Positions 49,834 to 58,072 of a stretch of 64,000 nucleotides of DNA are shown piece after piece. How positions within the stretch are numbered: position 1 is the first letter of the stretch; the number at the start of each line of letters is the position of its first letter. The position numbers were made by a program, and so were the translations under genes. The notes under the pieces are model-generated. The model ran no database searches, had not been told where the DNA came from, and saw only the letters and a program-made list of their open reading frames with translations. The stretch is from Candidatus Segetimicrobium genomatis (lineage in GTDB: Bacteria > Sysuimicrobiota > Sysuimicrobiia > Sysuimicrobiales > Segetimicrobiaceae), in NCBI GenBank assembly GCA_005882275.1, contig VBAK01000106.1:28242-92241 (forward strand). The letters run 5' to 3'.

Positions 49834-51441
49834 ATGCGGTTTCTGCTCCGCTCCGGCGGCTCCCCCGTCGCGGCCCTCGCGGCCGCCGCCCTCGCGGTCG
49901 CTCCCTCGCCCGCGGTGGCGGCGCGGCACGCCCCGCCGCATCTTGCGCTCTGGATGGAGCCGGGGGCCAATCTGCCCACGCTCAGCACCGTCGAAGGGGT
50001 CCAGCAGACCCTCGACCACGCCAGGGAGGCGGGCGTCGACGTCGTGATCCCGGAGGCCAAGAACGCCTGGGGGTACGTGACGTATCCCAGCGCGTTCGCC
50101 CCCGCGATCGGCACATCGCCGCTCCCCCACGCCGCGGCGCCGACGTACCCTCCGCCGGCGCAGTGGTACCCCTCCGGATACGACATGCTGGGGACGATCG
50201 TGGAAGAAGCCCACGCGCGGGGCATGCGCGTCGATGTCGCCGTCAACAGCTTCTCCGAAGGATTCTCGCCCACCCGCGCCGGGCCCGGATTTGACCATCC
50301 GGAGTGGCAGACCACCGCGTATCTCGGCACGCGGCCGGTGATCGCGCCCGACGGCTCATCATACGCGCTGGCCGGCGTGGATGTTCCCCGGGACGACAAC
50401 GCGCTCGTGCTCTACACGCCCGACTCCGGCCCGGCCACTCCGACGTCACGGTGGGGCGTCGAGGCGGCGGTCCAATGGGGGCAGGTCACCGAGGTGCGCG
50501 ACCGCGCCGCCGGGGACTCCGACCCCGGTCCCACCCCGATCCCGCCCGGAGGGTATGTGCTGTCCGGCCACGGGGAGGCGGCCCGCTGGCTCGCGCGCGC
50601 CCTTCCCGTGGGGGCGGTCGTCGCGATCGGACCGGCGGAGTCCCGCATGGTCCCTTCGTCCGCGCACAGCATCTTCGCCTTCGTCAACCCCGCCGATCCC
50701 GCCGTCGACGGGTACGAACTCGCCGTCATCTACGAGATCCTCACCCGGTACGATGTCGATGGGATCGTGCTCGACCGGACGCGCTACCAGGACGCGAGCG
50801 AGGATTTCTCGCCGCTGAGCCGTCTTCGCTTCGAAGCGTTCATCGGGCACGCGGTGGCCCGCTGGCCGGAGGACATCTACGCGTACGCGGCGAGCGGGTA
50901 CTGGGTGAAGCGGGTGCCCGGCCCGCTCTACCGGTCCTGGCTCGGCTTCCGCGCGCATACGATCATGGCGTACGTTCGGGCGGCGGCGCAGCTGGTCCAC
51001 ACGCTCCGGCCCAAGGTGGCGGTGGCCGCCTACGTTGGAGCCTGGTATCCCGTCTACTACGAAGAGGGCGTCAACTGGGCCAGCCCCGAGGTCCGGCCGC
51101 CGTATCCCTGGATCGGGCCGGAGTGGGTTCGGGCCGGCCTCGCGCCGCTCCTCGACTACCTGATGGTCGGCCTGTACTACCCGCCGCTGACCGTTCGGGA
51201 GGCGCGGGCCCAGCACAACGACCCGGAGATCAGCATCCAGGGCGGGGCGCAGCTCGCCGATGCCCTGGTCGACGGCGCGACGCCCGTCGTCGGCGCCCTC
51301 CTCGTCCCGTTGTACGCCGGCGAGCCGGACCGGCTTGCCAAAGCCGTGCGGATGTCGCAGACCTTGACCCGGGGCGCCATGCTCTTCGACCTCATCTACC
51401 TCGGCGAAGAGGATCTGTGGCGCGCGATCCCCGGGTCATGA
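49834..51441 (+). CDS. Secreted glycoside-hydrolase-like protein (GHL10 family)
   Basis: 535 residues. Signal peptide 1-28 (VAALAAAALAVAPSPAVAA). The TIM-barrel pattern of the GHL10/YngK group follows: HAREAGVDVVIPEAKNAWGY, EEAHARGMRVDVAVNSFSEG, YDVDGIVLDRTRYQD and LDYLMVGLYYPP. These are predicted extracellular glycoside hydrolases of unknown specificity. Divergent from the Gld-type operon. A hairpin terminator follows 75 bases after the stop. Confidence 0.85.
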   Translation: MRFLLRSGGSPVAALAAAALAVAPSPAVAARHAPPHLALWMEPGANLPTLSTVEGVQQTLDHAREAGVDVVIPEAKNAWGYVTYPSAFAPAIGTSPLPHAAAPTYPPPAQWYPSGYDMLGTIVEEAHARGMRVDVAVNSFSEGFSPTRAGPGFDHPEWQTTAYLGTRPVIAPDGSSYALAGVDVPRDDNALVLYTPDSGPATPTSRWGVEAAVQWGQVTEVRDRAAGDSDPGPTPIPPGGYVLSGHGEAARWLARALPVGAVVAIGPAESRMVPSSAHSIFAFVNPADPAVDGYELAVIYEILTRYDVDGIVLDRTRYQDASEDFSPLSRLRFEAFIGHAVARWPEDIYAYAASGYWVKRVPGPLYRSWLGFRAHTIMAYVRAAAQLVHTLRPKVAVAAYVGAWYPVYYEEGVNWASPEVRPPYPWIGPEWVRAGLAPLLDYLMVGLYYPPLTVREARAQHNDPEISIQGGAQLADALVDGATPVVGALLVPLYAGEPDRLAKAVRMSQTLTRGAMLFDLIYLGEEDLWRAIPGS

Positions 51442-51489
51442 ACGCCCGGCGCCCCGCGGGCGCCGCGGGGACCACCCGTGGGGATCGAG

Positions 51490-51548
51490 GATGAACGATG
51501 GATGAACGATGAAAGAGGAAGGGCCCCCCGAATCCGGGGAGCCCTTCC
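51490..51548 (+). terminator. Hairpin terminator after the GHL10 gene
   Basis: GGAAGGGC (51517-51524) pairs with GCCCTTCC (51541-51548), extended by CCCC/GGGG around an AAT loop. No T-run follows on the plus strand. Just before it, GATGAACGATG is repeated in tandem (51490 and 51501). Confidence 0.6.
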
Positions 51549-51555
51549 CGTCTTC

Positions 51556-51860
51556 CGCATGCTGTCGAGAGTCTTCTTGAGCGCTTCCTGAGGACCTGCG
51601 AGCAGAGAAAGCGCTGAACTGCCCTCCAGCCGCACCGTCGTCATCCAGCTGAGCCGCAGCGTGGGCGACGGCCGGAGTGCGCGAGCGCGCTACCCGGTCA
51701 TCACCTCGCTCCGCGGATACTGGTGGCAGGTCGTACGGTACGGCATGGAGCGTCTACTATGATCCATCCGCATCACCTCCTCGTTCGACTAGCACAATCA
51801 TCGCGCCCGGGGCCGCCGGCGTCAAGAGCAGGTGGCGCGGCGGCACGCGGGGCAACCCCT
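51556..51860. other. Intergenic stretch, no gene recognised
   Basis: No frame with family resemblance or ribosome site. A minus frame beginning near 51644 runs through the terminator hairpin and is probably not real. Confidence 0.45.
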
Positions 51861-52259
51861 TCACTTTCTCTTGGAGTGCGCCCGCAGCCACGCCGCGATG
51901 TTGTCGCGGGTGGACCCGCCGCGGGCGACGTTCGTGATGAACTCGACGGATTCGTGCGCCGGGGCGAGGGTGAGCCGGTACCCGGCGCCTTCGAGGAAGA
52001 GCCGGGCCGTTTCCAGCGCCGTCCGCTTGTTCCCGTCGTGAAAGACCTGGTCTCGGGTCAACCGGTCGAGGTAGAACGCCGCCATGTCCCAGATGGACGG
52101 CTGCGGCCGCAGCGCGATCCGCGTCTGCACAAAGTTCACCAGCGTTTCCAGGCTCGGCGGATACACCACGTTCTGCTCGCCCGCGAGGTAGAGGCCGCCG
52201 GTGGCCCGGATCATCCGCTGGTTCACCGTCTTCAATTGCTCGACCGTCAGGTATTTCAC
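51861..52259 (-). CDS. Doc/Fic-family toxin-like protein lacking the catalytic His
   Basis: 132 residues. LTVEQLKTVNQRMI and the helical core match death-on-curing proteins. The Fic loop reads DQVFHDGNKRTALETA, where Doc/Fic enzymes have HxFxx(G/A)NKR: the first His is Gln (CAG for CAC/CAT), while Phe, Asn, Lys and Arg are kept. Doc enzymes phosphorylate EF-Tu; without the His the protein may be inactive or use another residue. The start overlaps the stop of a 27-codon frame (ATGA). No clear antitoxin. Confidence 0.85.
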   Translation of the reverse strand: MKYLTVEQLKTVNQRMIRATGGLYLAGEQNVVYPPSLETLVNFVQTRIALRPQPSIWDMAAFYLDRLTRDQVFHDGNKRTALETARLFLEGAGYRLTLAPAHESVEFITNVARGGSTRDNIAAWLRAHSKRK

Positions 52260-52339
52260 CGTTTCGCCAAAGCCTCCCAGACTGTTCGATAATCCCTGAG
52301 GCTTCGTTCGAGGCTGCCGGTGAACATCCGTTCGTCCAT
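52256..52339 (-). CDS. Short ORF coupled to the Doc-like gene, possible antitoxin remnant
   Basis: 27 codons, MDERMFTGSLERSLRDYRTV then WEALAKR, ending in an ATGA overlap with the Doc-like gene. The frame is open further upstream but becomes arginine-rich. The position is that of an antitoxin gene, but no DNA-binding domain is visible. Either a truncated antitoxin tail or a small coupling peptide. Confidence 0.35.
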   Translation of the reverse strand: MDERMFTGSLERSLRDYRTVWEALAKR

Positions 52340-52539
52340 GGGTTCGGGAGCCTTGAGCGGGCGTTTCCCACGGTGGGCCCCCATCGATCGGGATCCCACG
52401 ACTCTCACCCTGGCTGCAGGCCGATTTCGGGCGACAATTCGCCGCCTGACGCCGGATTTGAGCCCGGCACGGCGCGATCTGGGCCTGCGCGACGACCCAG
52501 ACGGCCGCGCATGCGCTCTTGCCAACCTACGCGACATCC

Positions 52540-52815
52540 GTCTACCCCCTCATTTTAATCTAGCATGGCCATAAGGTCCGCGCAATCCCCCGATTTGACT
52601 TAAATTTTGACTCGGGAGGCGTTGAGGACTGCCCCGAGCGATCAATAGGGTTAAACGAAAAAACATGCTCCGAGGTTTTGCGGGGACGAATCACAGTCCA
52701 AGAATGAGGCAATCCTGTCTAAATTGGCGTTCGGAAGAGATTTACAGAGGTAATTACGAAATTTACGGTAATATCGTCCGAATAGGCCGAAAAATGGTCC
52801 ATTTCAGCATAAACA
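52540..52815. other. AT-rich non-coding island
   Basis: Base composition drops sharply (runs such as TTTTAATCTAG, GGTTAAACGAAAAAACATG, AATTTACGGTAATATC). No long frame or recognisable product; a 67-codon plus frame ends inside the cold-shock terminator. Could be foreign DNA or the far 3' region of the cold-shock unit. Confidence 0.5.
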
Positions 52816-52818
52816 ACA

Positions 52819-52849
52819 AGGACACCGGGGAAGGTCTTCCCGGTGTCCT
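52819..52849 (-). terminator. Rho-independent terminator of the cold-shock gene
   Basis: 11-bp perfect arms AGGACACCGGG (52819-52829) and CCCGGTGTCCT (52839-52849) around a 9-base loop. On the minus strand the hairpin is followed by TGTTGTTTATG, a T-rich tail. Confidence 0.85.
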
Positions 52850-52886
52850 CGGGATCGCTCAGGTGTGATGTGGCGGTTTTTGAAGG

Positions 52887-53090
52887 TTAGCCTACGACGC
52901 GGACGTTCTGAGCCTGTGGACCCTTCTGCCCCTGGGTGATCTCAAACTCGACGACCTGACCTTCCTCGAGGTTGCGAAAACCCTCCCCCGCAATCCCGGT
53001 GTAGTGCACGAAGACGTCCTTCCCTTCCTCCGGAGTTATGAACCCGTACCCTTTCTCCCGGTTGAACCACTTCACGGTACCCTTTGGCAT
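52887..53090 (-). CDS. csp: Cold-shock domain protein
   Basis: 67 residues. [16 protein letters not shown] contains RNP1 and [12 protein letters not shown]2 of the CspA family; the protein is a single OB fold that binds single-stranded RNA or DNA as a chaperone. GGAGGAAGGAAG precedes the ATG. A TATAGA box (53140-53145) on the minus strand could be the -10, giving a leader of about 45 bases, without a good -35. Followed by a strong terminator, so it is monocistronic. Confidence 0.96.
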   Translation of the reverse strand: MPKGTVKWFNREKGYGFITPEEGKDVFVHYTGIAGEGFRNLEEGQVVEFEITQGQKGPQAQNVRVVG

Positions 53091-53198
53091 ACGCTCTTCC
53101 TTCCTCCCCCAGGGGCCGGTTGCCCTGATTCAGTACCCATCTATACAACGGGATCTCCGCGAATCCTGCCTCCTTCCCCGCCCCCGATGCGGAGCCGG

Positions 53199-54482
53199 TC
53201 AGCCATCGAGCGCAGGCGCAGGCGCCTCCGCGCCGGCAATGGCGGGGAGCGGCACCGGCCGCACGGGGGCGCGGACACTCGGCAGCGGCAGCCGGCCCAT
53301 GGGGACATCCAGCGTCCCGCTCAGCCACCGCATGACCGCGGTCCCGCACCGGCGCCACTGGCAGGCGCCCATCCCGCATCGCGTCCGCCGCTTGAGCTCG
53401 TCGGCGCTTCGCGCGCCGTCATCGACGGCGGCCTGAAGGATCCCGACGCTCACCCCCTCGCACGGGCAGAAGATGGTCTCGGGCGGCCCCTCCCAGCGTT
53501 CCACGACATCATCGGGCATCGCGCCGATCACCATCGCCTCCCGCGCCACCGCGACAAACGGCGCCGACGCCGCGCGCAGCTGCCGCCGGGCCTCGTCCTG
53601 CCTCACGCCGGCCTCCGGGAGGAGGCCGAGCGCGCCGAGGGCGGATCGCGCCGCCAGCCGGCCCGACTCCGCCGCCGCCCGCGGCGTGTCCACGCCACCG
53701 GCGTCGCCCGCGATGTACAGCCCCGCGGTCGGGCCGTGCAGCGCCAGCGTGCGGTCGTAGCGCGGCACGAACCCACCGAGACTCGGCTGGTAGATGCACG
53801 GAGCGCCCGCCAGCCTGGCGAGGTCCACGAGCGGCGCCCTCGGCGATTCCACGCAGAGCATGCGGCACTCGTGCTCGGTCCCGTCCGCCAGTAGGACGCG
53901 CTCGACGCTCCCGTCGTTTCCGCGCGCGGAGGCGACGGTGCCGGGGATCACGGGAACCTTCTCGGGGAGATTCTTGGGGCGCTGCGCGCTGATCAGCAGG
54001 ACGCCCGTCCCCCGCTCCGCCAGACGGGCGGCCAGCGTTCCCGCGTCCGGTCCCCCGGCGACGACCGCGGGCCCGCTCGCCTGACCGATCCCCCCGGCGC
54101 GGACCAGTTCCCATCCCGCTTCCACGGTCATGACGCCGCCCAGCGTCCAGCCGGGGAACGGCACGAGGCGCTCGAGCGCGCCCGTCGCCAGAATGACGGC
54201 ATCGGCGGTCGCGAGGCGGGTCCGGCCGCCGTGCAGCGCCGCGAGTGTGCGGCCAAAGAGGCCCCACACGAGGCTGCCGCGCCACACCTCGGCCGCGCGC
54301 AGATCGCGCATCAATCCTTCGGCGAGCCCGCGGGCGCCCGGGACGATCACCGCGCGCCCGCCCAGCGCCGGCCGCTCATCCACGAGCAGCACGCGGGCGC
54401 CGGCGGCGTGGGCCTCCCCGGCGGCGGCGAGCCCGGCCGGCCCTCCGCCCACGACCGCGATCTGCACGGTCACGCCGGTCAC
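53199..54482 (-). CDS. FAD/NAD(P) oxidoreductase with BFD-like [2Fe-2S] domain (HcnB-like)
   Basis: 427 residues. Residues 5-40 give the FAD dinucleotide fold (IAVVGGGPAGLAAAGEAHAA); a second nucleotide fold and AGLYIAGDAGGVDTP follow. The C-terminal part FCPCEGVSVGILQAAVDDGA, then TRCGMGACQWRRC, is a BFD-like [2Fe-2S] domain with four Cys. This is the layout of the HcnB/opine-oxidase alpha family, which passes electrons from an oxidised amine or amino acid. GTG start overlaps the Mo-subunit gene stop by 4 bases. Confidence 0.88.
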   Translation of the reverse strand: MTGVTVQIAVVGGGPAGLAAAGEAHAAGARVLLVDERPALGGRAVIVPGARGLAEGLMRDLRAAEVWRGSLVWGLFGRTLAALHGGRTRLATADAVILATGALERLVPFPGWTLGGVMTVEAGWELVRAGGIGQASGPAVVAGGPDAGTLAARLAERGTGVLLISAQRPKNLPEKVPVIPGTVASARGNDGSVERVLLADGTEHECRMLCVESPRAPLVDLARLAGAPCIYQPSLGGFVPRYDRTLALHGPTAGLYIAGDAGGVDTPRAAAESGRLAARSALGALGLLPEAGVRQDEARRQLRAASAPFVAVAREAMVIGAMPDDVVERWEGPPETIFCPCEGVSVGILQAAVDDGARSADELKRRTRCGMGACQWRRCGTAVMRWLSGTLDVPMGRLPLPSVRAPVRPVPLPAIAGAEAPAPALDG

Positions 54483-56749
54483 ACGGAGGGCGCCCGCCGC
54501 AGCGCGGCGACGACCACCTCAGGAACGATCGGCAGTTCCTCGACGCGGGCGCCGCTTGCGTCCATGATCGCGTTGGCGATGGCGGCGGCCACCGGCACCA
54601 CCGGCGGCTCGCCGACGCCCTTCGCGCCGTATGGGCCCCGCTCCGACGGCACCTCCACCAGATTGATGCGGATCGGCGGCACGTCCGTGGCGCGGGGGAG
54701 GGCGTAATCGAGGAAGGTCCCGGTCGCCACCGACCCCTGCTCGTCGTAGAGCATCCGCTCGAGCAGCGCCCAGCCGACCCCCTGAGCCACCCCGCCGTGG
54801 ATCTGTCCCCGCACCGCCGCGGGATTGATCGCCCGTCCGACATCCTGCGCCACCGCGTAGTCCACGACCCGCACCCGGCCGGAATCGGCGTCCAGGTGGA
54901 TCCGGGCCACGTGCGCGCCGAACGCGGGCGCCCGCTGGACGATGGCCTCGGAGGCGACCCCGAAGATCGGCGGGTTCCCCGCCCCGAATCCGGAGGTGAG
55001 CTTCACGAGATCGGCGACCGCGATCGTGCGGGCCGGCACCCCGCGCACGCCCACGACCCCGCCGGTGATCTCCAGGTCCGCCTCGGACGCCTCCAGCCGC
55101 CGGGCGGCCAGGGCGAGGAGCTGGCGCCGCGCGTCCTCCGCGGCTTTGACCACCGCCGAGCCGACGGAGTACGTGATCTTGCTGCCGCCGGACATTCCGG
55201 CAGCGGGCGCGCTGTCGCTGTCCGCCCCGACCAATCGGACGCGCGAGACCGGGAGGCCGAGCATCTCCGCGGCGATCTGCGCCAGCCCGGTGGCGGTCCC
55301 GCTGATATCGATGGACCCGACGATCACCTGCGCGCCCCCGTCGGTATTGAGCCGGATGCAGGCGCTCGCCGGCTCGAGCCCGCCGAGCCATCCGCCGGCC
55401 GCCACACCGACGCCCCGTCCATCGCGCTCCCGGTGGCGCCAGACGGGATCCTCCTGGATCGCCGCGAGCGACTCCCGGAGCCCGATCCGCGGCCAGGGCT
55501 CGCCGCTCGGCATCGGGTCGCCGCCCTGGGAGGCGTTCCGCAGGCGGAACTCGATGGGGTCGAGTCCGAGGCCGCGGGCCAGATCGTCGACGACGGACTC
55601 CAGCGCGAACGCGGCCTGCGGCGCCCCGGGCGCCCGGTAGGCGCCGATCGGCGCTTTGTGCGTCAGGATCTCCCGCCCCTGGATGTCGAGGTGGGGCGCC
55701 TGGTAGTTGCCGCCGAGCATGAGCGCCGCGATGTTCAACGGCGCCCCGGGGAGCGCGCCCGCATCGAACAGCAGTTGCGCCTGAATGGCCACGAGCGTCC
55801 CGTCGCGGCGCGCCCCCAGCCTGACCTCCAGCGTCGACTGGGGCGCCGGCGTGGCCGTGCGGAACTCATCGGACCGGGTCAGCACGACCCGAACCGGCCG
55901 GCCGAGGAGCATCGCCAGGGCCCCGGCCAGGGGCTCCAGGAGCAGGATCTTGGCCCCGAACCCTCCGCCGACCGCCATGGGAATGATCCGGACCGACGAC
56001 TCCGGGAGCCCGAGGACCTGCGCGACGTTCTCCCGCGAATAGAACAGCCCCTGGGTGGCGGTCCAGACGGTCAGCCGCCGTGACGATGGATCGAAGGCGG
56101 CGGTCGTCGCGTGGGGCTCGATGTACGCCTGATGCACGACCGACGTGCGAAACGTCCGCCCGACCACGAGCGCGGACTCGCGCAGCCCGCGTTCGATATC
56201 GCCGCGCACGAACCGGACCCGGCCCGTGACATTGCTGGGCCGTTGATCGTTCGCCTCTTCCTCGACCTTGACCGCGGCGTGGAGGCTCGCTTCCGCGCTC
56301 TTGCCCGCGAGCCCGGGCTGCACCAGCGGGGCGGCCGGATCGGCCGCGGCGACCGGGTCCACCAGCGCCGGCAGCGGATCGAACTCCGCTCCCGAGGCGA
56401 GCCGCTCCAGCCCGTCCGCGGCGGCCTCCTCCGTCTCCGCCACGACGACCGCCACCGGATCGCCGGCGAACCGCGTCTCTCCCCGGGCCAGCAGGCAGCG
56501 GCCCCGCACGTTCGGCACCGCGTCCCCGAACGGCAGGTCGTCCGCCGTGAGCACGGCGACCACCCCGGGGACCGCGCGCGCGGCGGCCGCGGGGATCCTC
56601 CGAATCCGGGCGTGCGCGTACGGGCTCAGGAAGAGGCGGGCGTGGAGGAGCCCGCGCATCTCCTGATCCGCGACGAACTGTGTGCGGCCGGTGACTTTCT
56701 CCTCACCATCGACCCGCGGAACCGACTGGCCAACCACCGAGAACGGCAT
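54479..56749 (-). CDS. Xanthine dehydrogenase/aldehyde oxidase family Mo-binding subunit
   Basis: 756 residues. Begins FSVVGQSVPRVDGEEKVTG; YIEPHATTAAFD, GGGFGAKILLLEPLAGALA and GAYRAPGAPQAAFALE are Mo-pterin motifs, and GPYGAKGVGEPPVVPVAAAI holds the active-site Glu. Family members hydroxylate N-heterocycles or aldehydes. No FAD (CoxM) or plant-type [2Fe-2S] (CoxS) subunit is nearby; the flavin/[2Fe-2S] protein coupled downstream may replace them. ATG 56749 is seven bases after GAGGAG. Confidence 0.92.
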   Translation of the reverse strand: MPFSVVGQSVPRVDGEEKVTGRTQFVADQEMRGLLHARLFLSPYAHARIRRIPAAAARAVPGVVAVLTADDLPFGDAVPNVRGRCLLARGETRFAGDPVAVVVAETEEAAADGLERLASGAEFDPLPALVDPVAAADPAAPLVQPGLAGKSAEASLHAAVKVEEEANDQRPSNVTGRVRFVRGDIERGLRESALVVGRTFRTSVVHQAYIEPHATTAAFDPSSRRLTVWTATQGLFYSRENVAQVLGLPESSVRIIPMAVGGGFGAKILLLEPLAGALAMLLGRPVRVVLTRSDEFRTATPAPQSTLEVRLGARRDGTLVAIQAQLLFDAGALPGAPLNIAALMLGGNYQAPHLDIQGREILTHKAPIGAYRAPGAPQAAFALESVVDDLARGLGLDPIEFRLRNASQGGDPMPSGEPWPRIGLRESLAAIQEDPVWRHRERDGRGVGVAAGGWLGGLEPASACIRLNTDGGAQVIVGSIDISGTATGLAQIAAEMLGLPVSRVRLVGADSDSAPAAGMSGGSKITYSVGSAVVKAAEDARRQLLALAARRLEASEADLEITGGVVGVRGVPARTIAVADLVKLTSGFGAGNPPIFGVASEAIVQRAPAFGAHVARIHLDADSGRVRVVDYAVAQDVGRAINPAAVRGQIHGGVAQGVGWALLERMLYDEQGSVATGTFLDYALPRATDVPPIRINLVEVPSERGPYGAKGVGEPPVVPVAAAIANAIMDASGARVEELPIVPEVVVAALRRAPSV

Positions 56750-56954
56750 AGCGGCGCTCCTCACCCTGACGTGGTGTGCGGGGACACCGGACTCTTTCCA
56801 GGCGCGCCGGAAACCCTCCTCCTGCCGACGCGCGCCGTCAAGGGTTCCTGAGAACCCACAGCGAAGGCAGTGCGTAATTGGGCATATAACACGAGAGGGA
56901 GCCCGGCGGCGGCGCGGGCGTCCGTCTCCGCCGCCCGAACGGACGCCGTCTCGG

Positions 56955-56987
56955 GCCTACGGCGTGAGCCAGTACGTGCCTACGGCG
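56955..56987 (+). repeat. Dispersed copy of the pyrE 23-bp repeat unit
   Basis: A full 23-bp unit (56955-56977), one mismatch from the pyrE consensus, plus the first 10 bases of a second. Same orientation relative to the downstream gene (LCP, 37 bases later) as at pyrE. Reads VSQYVPTA from GTG 56964. Confidence 0.85.
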
Positions 56988-57024
56988 CGAATCGAAACGT
57001 CTGCGGGGTCCCACCGAGCGTGCC

Positions 57025-58068
57025 ATGACGCGTTTTCATGTCGTCCGGGTTCTGGAGTCCGGCTCCCCGCGTCCCCCGCGGGATCCCCGCTCGCCGGGGC
57101 CCGTCGGGGGGCTTGGGGGCAAGGCGCAGAAATACGGCCTCGAGGCGCTGACCGTGCTGGGCCTGTTCCTGCTCGGCCTGCTCGGCGGGATGCTCACGCG
57201 CGGGTGGTTTCCGGAGCCGCAGCAGACCCCGCCGGCCCCGCCCCCACCCCCACCCGTCGCGGCCCCGGCCCAGCCGCCCCCGCCGCCGGTCGAGCACGGG
57301 GACGACCGGTTCCTCGTCGTCGGGCTCACGCAGGATCTGCACCGGACCGATTCCATCATGGTCGTGCAGTGGGATGCATTCCACCACCAGGCCCGCATCC
57401 TCGGCGTCCCGCGCGACACCGGGGTGGTGATCCCCGGGATCGGGTACACGAAGCTCGTGCACGCGTACGCGACGGGCGGGGTGGGACGAACGCGGGCCGC
57501 CGTGGCGAGGCTGATCAACGTGCCGGTCGCCCATTACTTCATCTTCAGCATCCCCGCGATGCGCCACCTCGTCGATCTGGTCGGCGGGGTGCCGGTCATC
57601 GTGGACAAACGGATGCTCTATCACGACACCGAGCAGGGGCTGTTCATCGACCTCCAACCCGGGAGCCAGGTGCTGGACGGTGAGCGCGCGGAGCAGTATC
57701 TCCGGTTCAGGAACGATCCCGACGGCGACATCGGCCGCATCCGGCGCCAGCAGCTGTTCCTGCGCGCGGCGATGCAGACGGTCCACCGCCCGGGGGTGTG
57801 GATCCGCCTTCCCCAGATCATCGGCACCGCCCGGTCCGAACTGGGCACCGATCTCACGAGCGAGCAGTTGCTGGGGTGGGTGCACGAGATCGACCATCTC
57901 GCGCCGGACGCCGTCTCGGCCCAGACCATCGATGGACACCCCGCGACGCAGGACGACGCGCTCATGAAGATGCCGCTGAGCTTCTGGATTGTCGACCCCG
58001 ACGACCTGCGCGCCAAGGTCCGCTGGCTCCTCACCGGGGTCCTGCCGCCGCCCCTGCCGAAGCCGTAG
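57025..58068 (+). CDS. LytR-CpsA-Psr (LCP) family protein
   Basis: 347 residues. One membrane helix (LEALTVLGLFLLGLLGGMLT, about 39-58), a Pro-rich linker, then the LCP domain: RTDSIMVVQWD, ILGVPRDTGVVIPG, KLVHAYATGG, LVGGVPVIVDKRM, and LRFRNDPDGDIGRIRRQQLF (20). LCP enzymes attach polyprenyl-phosphate-linked polymers to the wall or to proteins. The key Arg and Asp residues are present. Stands alone on plus. Confidence 0.93.
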   Translation: MTRFHVVRVLESGSPRPPRDPRSPGPVGGLGGKAQKYGLEALTVLGLFLLGLLGGMLTRGWFPEPQQTPPAPPPPPPVAAPAQPPPPPVEHGDDRFLVVGLTQDLHRTDSIMVVQWDAFHHQARILGVPRDTGVVIPGIGYTKLVHAYATGGVGRTRAAVARLINVPVAHYFIFSIPAMRHLVDLVGGVPVIVDKRMLYHDTEQGLFIDLQPGSQVLDGERAEQYLRFRNDPDGDIGRIRRQQLFLRAAMQTVHRPGVWIRLPQIIGTARSELGTDLTSEQLLGWVHEIDHLAPDAVSAQTIDGHPATQDDALMKMPLSFWIVDPDDLRAKVRWLLTGVLPPPLPKP

Positions 58069-58072
58069 GTCC

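Noticed and set aside
51396..51644. 82-codon minus frame after the GHL10 gene
   Set aside because: Runs through the terminator hairpin and the GHL10 3' end; no ribosome site or homology recognised.
52665..52868. 67-codon plus frame in the AT-rich island
   Set aside because: Ends inside the cold-shock terminator; no ribosome site and no recognisable sequence.
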